Positions 35,652 through 45,700 of a stretch of 64,000 nt of DNA are shown here, piece after piece; position 1 is the stretch's first letter, and each line of letters opens with the position of its first letter. The notes under the pieces were generated by a model. The model saw only the letters and a program-made list of their open reading frames with translations. It was not told the origin of the DNA and did not search any database. The translations under genes were made by a program, and so were the position numbers. This DNA comes from Candidatus Bipolaricaulota bacterium (lineage in GTDB: Bacteria; Bipolaricaulota; Bipolaricaulia; UBA7950; UBA9294): the NCBI GenBank assembly GCA_028278555.1, contig JANQEA010000026.1, positions 1 through 64,000 of the forward strand, given 5' to 3'.

Positions 35652-36870
35652 CTAGGGTGCGTCGTCCTCCGTTTCGGTCTTCCGGCCAAGGATCTGACAG
35701 AGCGAACTCGGGCAGCAATCCATGGCGGCCCCATCCTCCGAGCTGTCGGGCGCTTGAATGACATTGTTCGTGCCGCTGATCGGCCCCGTGTGCCGGTACG
35801 GGCTGGCTGCCACCTCCGTTCCGTAGCACTTGACGTCGTAGACAACGATTCCGGCGCCACGGTTCGCGCTGACCTCGCAGCCGCTCATCTCGAAGTGGGT
35901 TCCTCCGGCGACGAACACCCCGAACTCGTCGTTCCCGGTGATCGTCGTGGTGAGCAGCGTTGTCTTGCCGCCGGTAATGGCGAAGATGCCGCCGCGGCCG
36001 CTCTCCGATACGGTGCAGTCCTCGAGCCTCACCGCCGCGCGCTCGGACACGACGATCCCGAATCGTTCGCTGCCCGTGACGTCGCACCCGGACATCTCCA
36101 CCTCTGTCTCTCCCTCGACCCACAGTCCGGTCCCCACATCGGTCGGCACGGCGGTGCCCGGAGCGACGGACGGTCCCCCGGTCACGGGCCCACCGCCGTT
36201 CTCCTCGATCCGAACGTTCGATAGAGCCACACGAGAGCGACCTCCGAGGCTGAACCCATTCTCGCCGTTGTCCGCAATCACACAGTCTCGAAGGATGATC
36301 GCTCCCTCGGTCACCGCAGCGACGCCGGCAGCAGCATTCCCCTCGAACGTGCAGTCTCGGGCCTCCAGCTGTCCGTCCCCGATGATCGTGATTCCATTGC
36401 GGTCGCTATCTGCGAACGCGCAGTCGATGGCGAGGACACCGGACGCATCCCGGATCGTCATCCCGCTGCCAGCGCAGTTCTCGATCACAACGTCGACGAG
36501 CTCCGCGGACACCCCCCCGGACAGCCTGACCCCTAGAGCCGTCGCTTCGGGTGATCGCCACCCCCTTGAGGATCACCGCGACCCCCGCGCCGCCGACGAT
36601 CTCGATCACCGACGTGTCGTCCTCCCGGCCCGAGAGATGTACTTCGCCGGATGCGCTTCCGTCCCCCACAAGGGTGAGCGACTTGGTGATCCGCAAGTTC
36701 TCGCGATACGTGCCCGCGGCGACGACCACCGTATCGCCGGGCTCGGCGGCATCGATCGCCGACTGGATCGTGACGCGGTCGCCGCCGGAACAGCCCGTGA
36801 GGAGCACGACCGACGCCCAGGCGAGTGCGGCCGCGGCGCTCGCCCAACACCCGAGACTCCTTCGTTTCAT
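35652..36870 (-). pseudogene. right-handed beta-helix lipoprotein gene interrupted by a frameshift
   Basis: The N-terminal part (start 36870) has a signal with lipobox LTGC, then [22 protein letters not shown], the start typical of NosD/pectate-lyase-like helices, up to about 36520. The repeats then continue in the next frame ([18 protein letters not shown] onward) to a Cys-containing C terminus at 35652. The break is a run of 7 G on the coding strand (plus-strand C run at about 36513-36519); removing one G restores a protein of about 405 residues. Either a sequencing error, a decayed gene or a phase-variable one. Confidence 0.8.
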
Positions 36871-36932
36871 CTGGTCTCTCCTCTCATTCCCCCACGCGTT
36901 GAGAACGGCAACACCGGCTCACGAACGAGCCC

Positions 36933-36961
36933 ACGGTACGGAATCGGCCGAGATGCATCAA
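36933..36961 (-). promoter_or_regulatory. promoter of the beta-helix lipoprotein gene
   Basis: Minus strand TTGATG (36961-36956), 17-base spacer, TACCGT (36938-36933), about 60 bases before the ATG. Confidence 0.45.
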
Positions 36962-37042
36962 GTCTGTTCTCTTTGGTTTGGCGAGATATGGTGTGACGCG
37001 TGCGTGGTCGGCCGATCGGATGCTGCCAGCGCACTTCAGCAG

Positions 37043-37978
37043 CTAGATGAGCCGCCGAAGGACCGGCGGGAGGTTGCGAGGGAGTACCTCGAGGTACTCG
37101 AGGATCCCGTTTCGCTTCACCTTCGCGAGGGTCTCCCCGGGAAGCCCCGTAGCCGAAACCCCACGGACGAGTGTGGCGGTCTCCGCCTCCGTAAACGGGG
37201 GTCCGACCTCCTCGATCGTCAAGAGGCCTCGGTTCTGGGGACAGACCGACTGGCACCGCATACAGCCGATGAATTGATCTCCCCACGAGCAATCCGGATC
37301 GGACGGAAGCGGGACGTCCGGTGGCTTCTCCTGCCAATACGTGATGCAACGCTCGGCGCGGACCAGGAATCGATCGGGATCGATCGCACCGGAGGGGCAG
37401 GCGCGCACGCACGCGCCGCACTCGGCACAGGAATCGAGCATCTCCGGTTCGCGCCAGTCATCGTCGACGGGGACGGCGTCCGTGTACACCGCACAGAGCC
37501 GATGATAGCTTCCCATTCCGTCAATGTAGGCAAGGTTGTTTCGGCCGTACCGGGCCAGCCCGGAGCGCGCCGCGAGAGGTTTCTTCGGGAGGATCGCAAG
37601 AGACGTTTGGACCGGCGCCGCGACCTCATCGGCAATGACCCGCTCGATGTCCGGCTCCCCGAGATCCTCCCATCGCAAGAACGTCGGCGGCACGGTGAGC
37701 GCGATCGTGCGGCCGTCCCAGCCGAAGCGGATCCGCACCATCGGATCGGGAATCGCGACAATGAGAATCGATCGAGCCCATCCGGGTGCATCGACAGTCG
37801 CCTTCTCGTAGGGAGCCAATCGCTCCGTGAAGAACGCCTCATCGAACTCGTTGCAGACGCGCCGATCCTCCAGCTCTCGCCAGAGCACCCACCGGCGATC
37901 CACCGAGACGAGGCGGGACGCCCAGCCCTGGGCGTTCATGGCCCGAAGAATCGTCCGTCCCGGCGATCGCGCGGTCAT
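37043..37978 (-). CDS. QueG-related protein with two [4Fe-4S] clusters
   Basis: 311 residues. Central DUF1730-like region and a two-cluster ferredoxin-type domain: CAECGACVRACPSGAI plus a lone RCITYW Cys, and CMRCQSVCPQN, the arrangement of epoxyqueuosine reductase and corrinoid-activating relatives. It is shorter at the N terminus than QueG, lacks part of the cobalamin-binding region as far as I can see, and follows a DUF3795 gene after 20 bases, so it is more likely a QueG-like electron-transfer protein than QueG itself. No clear SD. Confidence 0.8.
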   Translation of the reverse strand: MTARSPGRTILRAMNAQGWASRLVSVDRRWVLWRELEDRRVCNEFDEAFFTERLAPYEKATVDAPGWARSILIVAIPDPMVRIRFGWDGRTIALTVPPTFLRWEDLGEPDIERVIADEVAAPVQTSLAILPKKPLAARSGLARYGRNNLAYIDGMGSYHRLCAVYTDAVPVDDDWREPEMLDSCAECGACVRACPSGAIDPDRFLVRAERCITYWQEKPPDVPLPSDPDCSWGDQFIGCMRCQSVCPQNRGLLTIEEVGPPFTEAETATLVRGVSATGLPGETLAKVKRNGILEYLEVLPRNLPPVLRRLI

Positions 37979-37998
37979 CGTGGCTTCGGCAGCTCGCT

Positions 37999-38352
37999 CT
38001 ACGTTTGTTCTCGAGAGACGAACGCTCCCCGCAGCATCGTCATCCGTGCCGCGATCGAGCCGCCCTCCTCCGCGAAGAACGCCTTCAGCTTCTCGCAGCC
38101 GTCGTACGATGAACACGCAGCGCAATTCGTCACGCCACGCTCGAGAGCACAGCCGCGGATGCCACAGCTCGCGCAGTAGTTTGCAATCAAGCCCGGTTCG
38201 GGGTGCAGGCAGCCGAGGCAGGCCCAGTCGTTGAAGCTTCCCTTCCCCTCCCCGAACGTCTCCACGACCTTCCGCATCTGCTCCTCGTCCACAGACATCG
38301 TCGCCTTGTACGCCGCGCATTCGGCGCAGTCGATCCCACAGGGTGCCAACAT
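37999..38352 (-). CDS. DUF3795 Cys-rich protein
   Basis: 117 residues with twelve or so Cys: LAPCGIDCAECAAY at the N terminus, CLGCLH, CASCGIRGCA and CAACSSYDGCEKL. This is the DUF3795 pattern found in anaerobes; it probably binds metal (Zn or Fe-S). ATG at 38352 follows AAGGAGGAGCG. In the same operon as the QueG-like protein, a common pairing in anaerobes as far as I recall. Confidence 0.88.
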   Translation of the reverse strand: MLAPCGIDCAECAAYKATMSVDEEQMRKVVETFGEGKGSFNDWACLGCLHPEPGLIANYCASCGIRGCALERGVTNCAACSSYDGCEKLKAFFAEEGGSIAARMTMLRGAFVSREQT

Positions 38353-38589
38353 CGCTCCTCCTTCGTGCTCCGCCCGCTTCAGTCCGGTGGAGAGCCTCTG
38401 CCGTCGATCGCACAAGGCCACTCGGACCACCTGTAACCTAACCCTCAAAATTCAATACAGAAGGTATGGTAATCGGACCAGCCCAACCTGTCAAATCGAT
38501 AACGATGGACACACATTCCGACCTCACTTCGCCGCTGTGAGGTTTGATGCGACCCCCACAGCGACCACGGCCTCGGAAGATCGGGCGAT

Positions 38590-38618
38590 TTGGGGGGATC
38601 CGCATCGGGCGATAGAAT
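38590..38618 (+). promoter_or_regulatory. promoter of the CGNR gene
   Basis: TTGGGG (38590-38595), 17-base spacer, TAGAAT (38613-38618). About 28 bases between predicted start and ATG. Confidence 0.45.
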
Positions 38619-38652
38619 GGTTCGATCTCCTCGAAAACGAAGGAACCCGATC

Positions 38653-39330
38653 ATGCAGGCAGAGAACACGACGAGAGCATCTGCACACGATCCCTCGCCG
38701 GACGCACCGCCGCGGTTCGGCTTCATCGGCGGCGATCCGAGCGTCGACCTCGCCAACACGGTCGACTGGTGGCCGCCGACGGTGGAGACCGACAGGCTGC
38801 ACTCCTACGACGACCTTCTCGACTGGAGCGAGCAGGCCGGCTTGATCGACCGGGATCACGCGGAGACGCTTCGTCGCGAGGCGTCGATCCGGGTGGAAGA
38901 TGCCGAGCGCGTCTTCCGACGGGCGTACGCCCTGCGCGAACGGTTCCGTCGGGTGTTTGTCGCAGCCGCTTCGGGCGAATCTCAGGACCCAAAGGCAATC
39001 GAGGGGATCACGACGGAGGCCCGCAGGGCAGCGGCTCATTCGCGGCTCGTCCATCGCGGTGAGGACTTCCGCTGGGCGCTCGACGAAGCCGACCATGCAC
39101 GCCTCGACTGGCCGGTCTGGGCGCTCGCGCGGGCCGCCCTCGCCCTCCTCACCTCCGAATCGCTCCGGTACGTCCGCGAGTGCGCGAACGACGACTGCCA
39201 ATGGATGTTCATCGACCGAAGCCGGAACCACAGCCGCCGCTGGTGTGACATGGCCGTCTGCGGCAATCGGGCCAAGGCGCGCCGCAACTATGCCCGCCAG
39301 AAGACTCGGCATCGCGGCGAAGCTGACTAG
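38653..39330 (+). CDS. CGNR zinc-finger, ABATE-domain protein
   Basis: 225 residues. N-terminal ABATE domain (about 20-150, VDLANTVDW at its start) and C-terminal CGNR finger: CANDDCQWMFIDRSRNHSRRWCDMAVCGNRAKARRN split as C-x4-C...C-x4-C. Proteins of this type are taken to be stress-related transcription regulators. AAGGAA precedes the ATG. Monocistronic, upstream of the ABC transporter. Confidence 0.92.
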   Translation: MQAENTTRASAHDPSPDAPPRFGFIGGDPSVDLANTVDWWPPTVETDRLHSYDDLLDWSEQAGLIDRDHAETLRREASIRVEDAERVFRRAYALRERFRRVFVAAASGESQDPKAIEGITTEARRAAAHSRLVHRGEDFRWALDEADHARLDWPVWALARAALALLTSESLRYVRECANDDCQWMFIDRSRNHSRRWCDMAVCGNRAKARRNYARQKTRHRGEAD

Positions 39331-39403
39331 TCCATTCCGTTGGTGATTCGGCCGCGAAGCAACGATACAATTCGCCCAGTTTCCACGGAGAGGAGAGGGG
39401 ATC

Positions 39404-40315
39404 GTGAGTGAGGCTCTGCTTCACGTCGAGGGGGTCAGCAAGACGTTCGAGTCCGTTCGCGCCGTCAACGACGTCTCGTTCAACGTCGGCCGCGGCGAAA
39501 TTCTCGGGTTCCTCGGCCCCAACGGGGCGGGGAAGACGACAACGATCCGGATGATCCTCGGGATCTTCCGACCCGACTCCGGCACGATCCACTGCGCCCT
39601 CGACGGCGCGTCGGGCGAGGTCCCGAAGGAGCGAACCGGATACCTCCCCGAAGAGCGGGGCCTGTACAGCGATGCGAAGGTCCTCGAACTGCTCGTCTAC
39701 TTCGGCGAACTGAAGGGGCTCACACGGACCGAGGCGCGACAGCGCGCGCGGACGTGGCTCGAGCGGTTCGATCTGCTCGACTGGGCGTCGAAGCGCGTCG
39801 AGAAGCTCTCGAAGGGGATGCAGCAGAAGATCCAGTTCACCGCTTCGATCCTCCACCGACCGGACCTCGTCGTCCTCGACGAGCCGTTCTCCGGGCTCGA
39901 TCCGGTCAACCAGAACCTCCTTCACGAGATCATCGGCGGTCTGCGGAAAGACGGGACCGCCATCCTTCTCTCGTCGCATCGGATGAACCTCGTCGAGGCG
40001 CTCTGCGATCGAATCTTCCTCATACACAACGGCCGACGCGTCCTCTACGGCGACCTCGAGGAGATCAAGGAATCGCACGGTGAGCACGCGGTCGCGATGC
40101 GATTCACGGGAGATGGATCGGAGCTGGCGCAGCTCCCGGGCGTGGCGAATCTCAGACTCGAAGAGGGGCGAGCGACCTTCACCCTCGAGCGGCACGTCGG
40201 ACCGGACGCATTCGTTCGAAACCTCCCCGAATCGATCGAGATCCGCGCGCTGAGTGTCGACCGCCCGCCGCTGCACGACATCTTCGTCCGAACCATCGAA
40301 GGGAGGGTCTCGTGA
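39404..40315 (+). CDS. ABC transporter ATP-binding protein, NatA-like
   Basis: 303 residues. Walker A GPNGAGKTT, signature KLSKGMQQK, Walker B LVVLDEPFSGLD, switch His in LSSHRM, and the C-terminal ~80-residue extension of the NatA/DUF4162 type. GTG start with GAGAGGGGATC. Its stop overlaps the permease start (GTGA). Likely a Na+ or drug/lipid exporter with the next gene. Confidence 0.93.
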   Translation: MSEALLHVEGVSKTFESVRAVNDVSFNVGRGEILGFLGPNGAGKTTTIRMILGIFRPDSGTIHCALDGASGEVPKERTGYLPEERGLYSDAKVLELLVYFGELKGLTRTEARQRARTWLERFDLLDWASKRVEKLSKGMQQKIQFTASILHRPDLVVLDEPFSGLDPVNQNLLHEIIGGLRKDGTAILLSSHRMNLVEALCDRIFLIHNGRRVLYGDLEEIKESHGEHAVAMRFTGDGSELAQLPGVANLRLEEGRATFTLERHVGPDAFVRNLPESIEIRALSVDRPPLHDIFVRTIEGRVS

Positions 40316-41175
40316 AGCTCGGCAAGGTGATCCGCTGGGAGCTGAACCAGAGCCTCCGAAGCAAGCAGTTCGTGATCGTCACGATCCTGATCCCGGTCGT
40401 CATCGGACTCGTCGCATTCGTCGCCTCCCGCGCGATTGGCGGCAAGGTCGATGCATCCTCGGAACCGCCGCCGCCGTTCATCATCGGCATGTTCCTCGCA
40501 TTCATCCTCTTCCTCGGGGCTTTCATGTCTGGCGTCATGACGATGTACGGGGTGATGAAGGAGAAGCAGAGCCGGGTCGTGGAGATGATGATGTCGAGCG
40601 TCTCGGCGTGGGAGCTGATGTGCGGCAAGCTGATCGGCCTCGGGCTTGCCGGGCTGGTGCAAGTCATCGTTTGGTCAGCGATCGTCTACGTCGGCGCCGG
40701 GCTGTTCATCCCGATCTCGCTCGCTTCGCTCACCCTGGTCCATTGGATCACGTATCCGCTCTACTTCATCCTCGGATACCTGTTCATCGCGTCGATCTTC
40801 GGAACCGTCGGCGCGTCGATCAAAGACATCCACTCCGGCGGCGCCGTCGGCCTCGCCGGGGCGATTCCGTACCTGCCGATGATGTTCATCTGGCTGATCC
40901 TCGATAAGCCCGACACGCTCTGGATCCGGATCGCCGGGTTCTTCCCGCCGTTCGTCCCAGGGGTGATGCTTCTACGGATCGGAGCGACACCGATCGCGTC
41001 TGAAGGGACGCGTTTCGTCCCGACCTGGGAGATCGCGCTCAGTCTTGTCTCGCTTGCGCTTGGGACCCTGTTGATGATGCGATTCGCCACCAAGGTGTTC
41101 GAGGTCGGGATGCTGATGACTGGAAAATCGGCGTCGCTCCGCGAGCTGTGGCGCTGGGGGCGAAGCAAGGCCTGA
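40312..41175 (+). CDS. ABC-2 type permease, NatB-like
   Basis: 287 residues, six membrane helices, VMTMYGVMKEKQSRVVEMMMSSVSAWELMCGKLIGLG is the typical ABC-2 elbow region. Compared with NatB (about 400) the large external loop after the first helix is only about 30 residues. Pairs with the upstream ATPase. Confidence 0.92.
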   Translation: MKLGKVIRWELNQSLRSKQFVIVTILIPVVIGLVAFVASRAIGGKVDASSEPPPPFIIGMFLAFILFLGAFMSGVMTMYGVMKEKQSRVVEMMMSSVSAWELMCGKLIGLGLAGLVQVIVWSAIVYVGAGLFIPISLASLTLVHWITYPLYFILGYLFIASIFGTVGASIKDIHSGGAVGLAGAIPYLPMMFIWLILDKPDTLWIRIAGFFPPFVPGVMLLRIGATPIASEGTRFVPTWEIALSLVSLALGTLLMMRFATKVFEVGMLMTGKSASLRELWRWGRSKA

Positions 41176-41188
41176 CAAAGGAGATCGG

Positions 41189-41737
41189 ATGACGACACTG
41201 AAGGACGACTTCGAGCAGGGCCTCACGCCCGAGCAGTACACCGAGCTTCTCGACGACCAGCAGCGAAGGCTCCATGAGCACCACGAGCGCCGGGTCGAGA
41301 TCGATGCAGCCGCCGTCGAACGTCTCCGCTCGTCCGGGCCATTCTACGTTCTCGTCATCACCGAGCCGTGGTGTGGCGACTCGCTAGCCAACCTCCCGGT
41401 GATCACCGAACTCTCCCGGCGGGCCGGGATCGGCGTTCGGATTGCCTTGCGGGATCGGAACCTTGAAGTGATCGATCGCTATCTGACGAACGGAGGACGG
41501 GCGATCCCGATCGTCGTCGCCCTCGACGAGGGGTTCAACGAGATCTTCCATTGGGGGCCGCGGCCCAAACCTGCGCAAGCGATCTTCGCCGAGCACCGAG
41601 AGGCGATCGCCGCAGGGGAGATTGCGAAAGCCGACGTTCACAAGAAGATCCGGGCGTTCTACGCGAAGGACAAAGGCCGGTCGATCGTGACGGAGCTCCT
41701 CGCCGGGTTCGGCATTGCAGAGGGAGAATCCGCCTAG
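41189..41737 (+). CDS. thioredoxin-fold protein with single-Cys WCGDS site
   Basis: 182 residues. Motif EPWCGDSLANLPV in place of WCGPC: one Cys only, as in the thioredoxin_9 group. Cis-Pro in GGRAIPIVVAL. Such proteins occur in many bacteria; redox function not settled. 13 bases after the permease, so probably in the same transcript. Confidence 0.85.
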   Translation: MTTLKDDFEQGLTPEQYTELLDDQQRRLHEHHERRVEIDAAAVERLRSSGPFYVLVITEPWCGDSLANLPVITELSRRAGIGVRIALRDRNLEVIDRYLTNGGRAIPIVVALDEGFNEIFHWGPRPKPAQAIFAEHREAIAAGEIAKADVHKKIRAFYAKDKGRSIVTELLAGFGIAEGESA

Positions 41738-41743
41738 GGCAGG

Positions 41744-42676
41744 CTAGGTGCTCTCTTCGGCCCTTCGCTTCAACGCTTCGAAGTGCTCGATGAATCGCTT
41801 GGCTTTCGCGAGGTCGATCTCCTTGCCACTGAGATCCATCTTCTTTCGCCCGCCGATCAGAAGCGACAACGAACCGCCGTCTAGCCGGACGTCGACGTCC
41901 TTCAGCGCATGCTCGGTCCCCATGCCGGAACGCGCCGCAGCCCATTCGATGACGTTCGGGATCTTGCGAGCCAATCTCCCCCCGACCGCTCGCTTGATCC
42001 TCCCCGCAAGGCCAGACTCCCCGGCGCCAAGAGAAGCGAGCTCCGCCTGAACCTCCTCGAGCTGCTCGCGCGCCTCCTTCGCAAACTCGATGACCAGCTT
42101 GTTCTCCTCGGTGAGAACGAACTCGATGTCATCCCGCACCGTCTCGAGCTTGGCGACCTCGTTCCGCCAGACCAGCTCATAGAGCCGGTGTTCGCCGAGC
42201 CCCTTCAGCGGACGCTCTCCAAGGTCACGAAATGCACGGTCGCTCTCAACCAACGCCGAATGCTCCGCCACGGTCGATGAGACGACGATCTGGCCTCCCT
42301 TCGCCACGTCGGCAATCCGCTTGGCCAGGTTGACCGAACTGCCGAACAGGTCGTCATCGGTCCGGATCGCCGTCCCCCACGCCAGACCGATCCCGGCCGA
42401 CAGGATCGTCTCCTCGCCCTGGCAGTACTCGGCACAGAGGGCGTCTTGCATCTCGATCGAGCACTCGACCGCCTCCGCCGCGTCGTCGAATGACGTCATC
42501 ACTCCGTCGCCGTACGTCTTCAGGACGCGCCCTCCATGTCCGGAGACTCGGCTTTCCACGAGGTCGACAAACTGCCGGACGAGGCGATACGCCTCCTCGT
42601 CGCCACGCTCCTCGGTGATCGCAGTGAACTCACGCAGATCGCTGAATTGAATCGCGAGTGGTCGGTCGCTCGGCAT
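41744..42676 (-). CDS. class III adenylate/guanylate cyclase with coiled C-terminal region
   Basis: 310 residues. Cyclase domain (1-170) with metal Asp13 (FSDLREFT) and Asp57 (KTYGDGVM), Lys53 in the adenine-specifying position, Asp109 and Asn116/Arg120 in DLFGSSVNLAKR: all catalytic residues are present, so cAMP synthesis is likely. After the cyclase come a coiled coil (about 190-225) and about 80 residues I do not recognise. ATG at 42676, GGGGGA upstream. A CRP-type palindrome occurs at 48350. Confidence 0.88.
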   Translation of the reverse strand: MPSDRPLAIQFSDLREFTAITEERGDEEAYRLVRQFVDLVESRVSGHGGRVLKTYGDGVMTSFDDAAEAVECSIEMQDALCAEYCQGEETILSAGIGLAWGTAIRTDDDLFGSSVNLAKRIADVAKGGQIVVSSTVAEHSALVESDRAFRDLGERPLKGLGEHRLYELVWRNEVAKLETVRDDIEFVLTEENKLVIEFAKEAREQLEEVQAELASLGAGESGLAGRIKRAVGGRLARKIPNVIEWAAARSGMGTEHALKDVDVRLDGGSLSLLIGGRKKMDLSGKEIDLAKAKRFIEHFEALKRRAEEST

Positions 42677-42698
42677 CGGTTCGGTCCCCCTTGCCCCG

Positions 42699-42727
42699 AG
42701 TCTAGACGACGATGTGCGCACTGCCAA
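42699..42727 (-). promoter_or_regulatory. promoter of the cyclase gene
   Basis: Minus strand TTGGCA (42727-42722), 17-base spacer, TAGACT (42704-42699). It overlaps the T tail of the preceding terminator. Confidence 0.6.
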
Positions 42728-42761
42728 AAGAAATGCGCCGTCCGGAAACCCCGGACGGCGC
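42724..42761 (-). terminator. terminator of the exosortase/surface-protein operon
   Basis: 11-bp stem GCGCCGTCCGG / CCGGACGGCGC (42735-42745 with 42751-42761), 5-base loop, followed on the minus strand by ATTTCTTTTGG. Confidence 0.85.
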
Positions 42762-42775
42762 GATGCGTCTCTCTT

Positions 42776-45700
42776 CTACCGTTGGATGAAGACCTTCCCC
42801 TTGTCGGTGAACGTCTCCCCCGATCCGGTCGCGACGATCACATAGACGTAGGCGCCGTTGGCGAGCAGCTTGCCATCTCCGGAGCGTCCATCCCATGCGA
42901 CCGAGAGGACGTCGAACGCCTCCGCCTGCCAGACGAGGCGTCCGGCCAGATCGTAGACCGCGACAGAGAAGGTCTCCGCCAGGCCGGAGCCGACAAACCC
43001 GAACCGAGCCTCATCGATGAACGGCGACGGGGCCGCGTAGAAACGCTGGACGTCGAACTCCGCCGCGACAATCGAGACCGTCGCCGAACTCGTGTCGTCC
43101 GGATCGCTCGGATCAACGTAGACCGCGGTCAGCGTCTCGCCGGCCGCGACTCCGACGTCAAGCGGGCCGCTGGTGAAGGCTCCATGCTCTGCTCCGGAGA
43201 GCGGCGTCAGATCGTAGGACACCCCATCGATCGTCAGCGCCTCGACGAGCGACCCCGCGTCGGCGACCGACGGGTCGACCACCGTCACGTAGATCGGCTC
43301 CCCTTCGACGTAGGCCGCCACCGGGTTCCCGGTCGCGTCGACGAACGACAACGTCGATCCGGTCTCGAGCGCGCCACCGATCCCGACCTTGATCGAGACC
43401 CAGGCGACGTCCGAGTGGTTCGACGGATCGTGGTAGACGCCGAGGATCGTGTCGCCGGGGAGGACCCCGAGCGACGGGACGCACTCGTACTGATCGACCA
43501 GATCGATGCACGTCACGCTGACGAAGTTCCCCGTAGCGACCCCCGTCTCCAGCAGGTCGACGACCGTCCACCGCCCGTTGCGCGGGTTGAGGACGTACAG
43601 CTTCGCCCAGCTGTTGTCCGGGTCGGCCGGATCGTCATCGACTGCACCCGGATCGAACGGCGCGAAGATGTTCGTGTCGCCGAGGAGGGCGTTGACGATG
43701 TGGATGTCCCCATCCTGGTAGCCGCAATCGAGCCGGTTCCACGGCCGATGCTGCGGACCGAACGGAACGTTCTGCATCCCGTCCCAATACCCATCGACCC
43801 GCTCGCGACGCTGCTGATCCTCGTCTTGATCGAGATCGGTCACCTCGAGGAAGACGCAGTCGCTGTTGAAGTATCCGTCGACGCGGTTTCCGTTCCGATC
43901 GAGGAAGTACATTGTCATCGTGTCGCCGTCGTAGGCTTGCGTGTCGCCGACCTCGAACAGGGAGAATGACACGTCGTTGGCGACGCGGACTTCCTGGATC
44001 ATCGGCGGGAACGCCGTTGCCGTGTCGAGATCGCCGAGCCGCGCGATCGCTCCCTCGGCGTAGACGACATCGTTGTACCGCGCGTAGATCGAATCCTCAT
44101 TGAACGCTTCGAGTTCCCAGTTGTCCAGCTTGAGCGAGTATCCGCCCTCGAGCCCCGGATCGCCGATCCCGAGCGCCTCCCACACCGAGTTCAGTCTCAT
44201 CCCGAGATTCGTGAAGAAGACCGGAGAGTTGCTCGACAGCTCGTCGAGGATGAGCCACTCTGCGTCGTCGACTTCGTGCGGATCGCAGACGTGGACGACG
44301 ACCTTCTCCGGGCAGCACGGGTCGGTGTTCGCGTTCGCGTCGGTCACTTCGATGTAGACGGGGTCGCGGCCGATCCAGAAGACCGACTCGTCGTTCCGCC
44401 CTGCATCGGTGAATCGAAGCTGGCTGTGGTTCTTCTCGCCGATGTACGCCGTCGCCAGGCCGAAATCGTCCTGGTCGTTCGGGTCAACGTAGTAGGCGAC
44501 GAGCACGTCCCGCACGGCGAGCGACTCGAACCCGAGATCGTGCAGGATGTCGTTCATCCAGAACTGGAAGACGCCCGTGTCCGCGCCGGTCTCCTCGGCG
44601 TAGAACATCACCCGGGTGACCCCCGAGGTGCTCGCCGTGTCGAACGCAGTCACGTTGTCGTCGTTGGCCGTCGGATAGTCGACGTAGTAGGTCCCGGCCA
44701 TGTTCGGCTGATTGCTCCCGTTGGCCGCCAGATCGATGAAGACGTCCCCCGGGACAATCGCATCGGCATCGTAGTGGCGGTAGGTGCTGTACCAGACGAT
44801 CGGATGCGCCGGATCCGGAACGGTCCCTGCGATGTCGATCACACCGCCGTAGCGTTTCAGCGCGCAGAAGTTGGTCGCGCTCGCGTCCTGCTTCGGATTC
44901 CACGAACCCGGATTGACGAGGATGAAGATCGGAACGAACTCGACCGCATTGCTGTTCAGGTTCTCGTCGAGATCGACGACCGTCACCAGCGCCGCTTCGT
45001 TCGCGTCGCGGTAGACTTCGCGCCCCCACGAGACCTCCGACTTCGCGTCGGAGATCTTCCCGAGACCGAGCGCAACGTCGGTCGGATCGTTCTGATCGAC
45101 GTAGAGGCCGACGAGCGTGTCCATGTTCTCGAACCGGCCGAGCATGTAGTCCTCTCCGGCCGCGACGGTTCCGTCGCCCGGCGGAAGCCAGCCATCGCCG
45201 TCGCCGCCGTTTGTGTCGGTGGTCGGGACCTCCGTGCCGGCGTTGGTCGCCACGATGAAGTTGCCCGCCTGATCGACCCACACCCGGTCATCTCCGTCGT
45301 CGTCCCCGTCTCCGTCGTCATCCCCATCACCGACGGCGTACAGGTACCCGCCCCACTCGAAGTCGGTCGGATCGACCGCACCGTCGGGCTGCGTTGTGTA
45401 CGGACCGACGATGTGCGAGTGAAGCCGTGGATCGTCGCCGAAGTCAGCGCGCGTTCCGATCTGGAACGGCCGGATGCTGACGAAGACGCCCGTGCTGCTG
45501 CTCGTCTCCTCCATGAAATCGGCGCCGAGCCAGCCGGCGGTCGGTCCGGGCCAGTGCCCTTTGTGTGGCACGTACTCCGGGTCACCTCGATAGACGAGGT
45601 CGCCGTCTCCGTCTCCGTCCGTGTCGACGCCGAATTCGTCGATGTAGCTCTCCCACACAATGTGCGCGCCCGTCTTGGTGTCCAACACCTTGATGTCGGT

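Noticed and set aside
37043..37978. Naming the two-cluster Fe-S protein queG
   Set aside because: It is shorter than QueG, the cobalamin-binding part is uncertain, and it is paired with a DUF3795 gene rather than queuosine genes.
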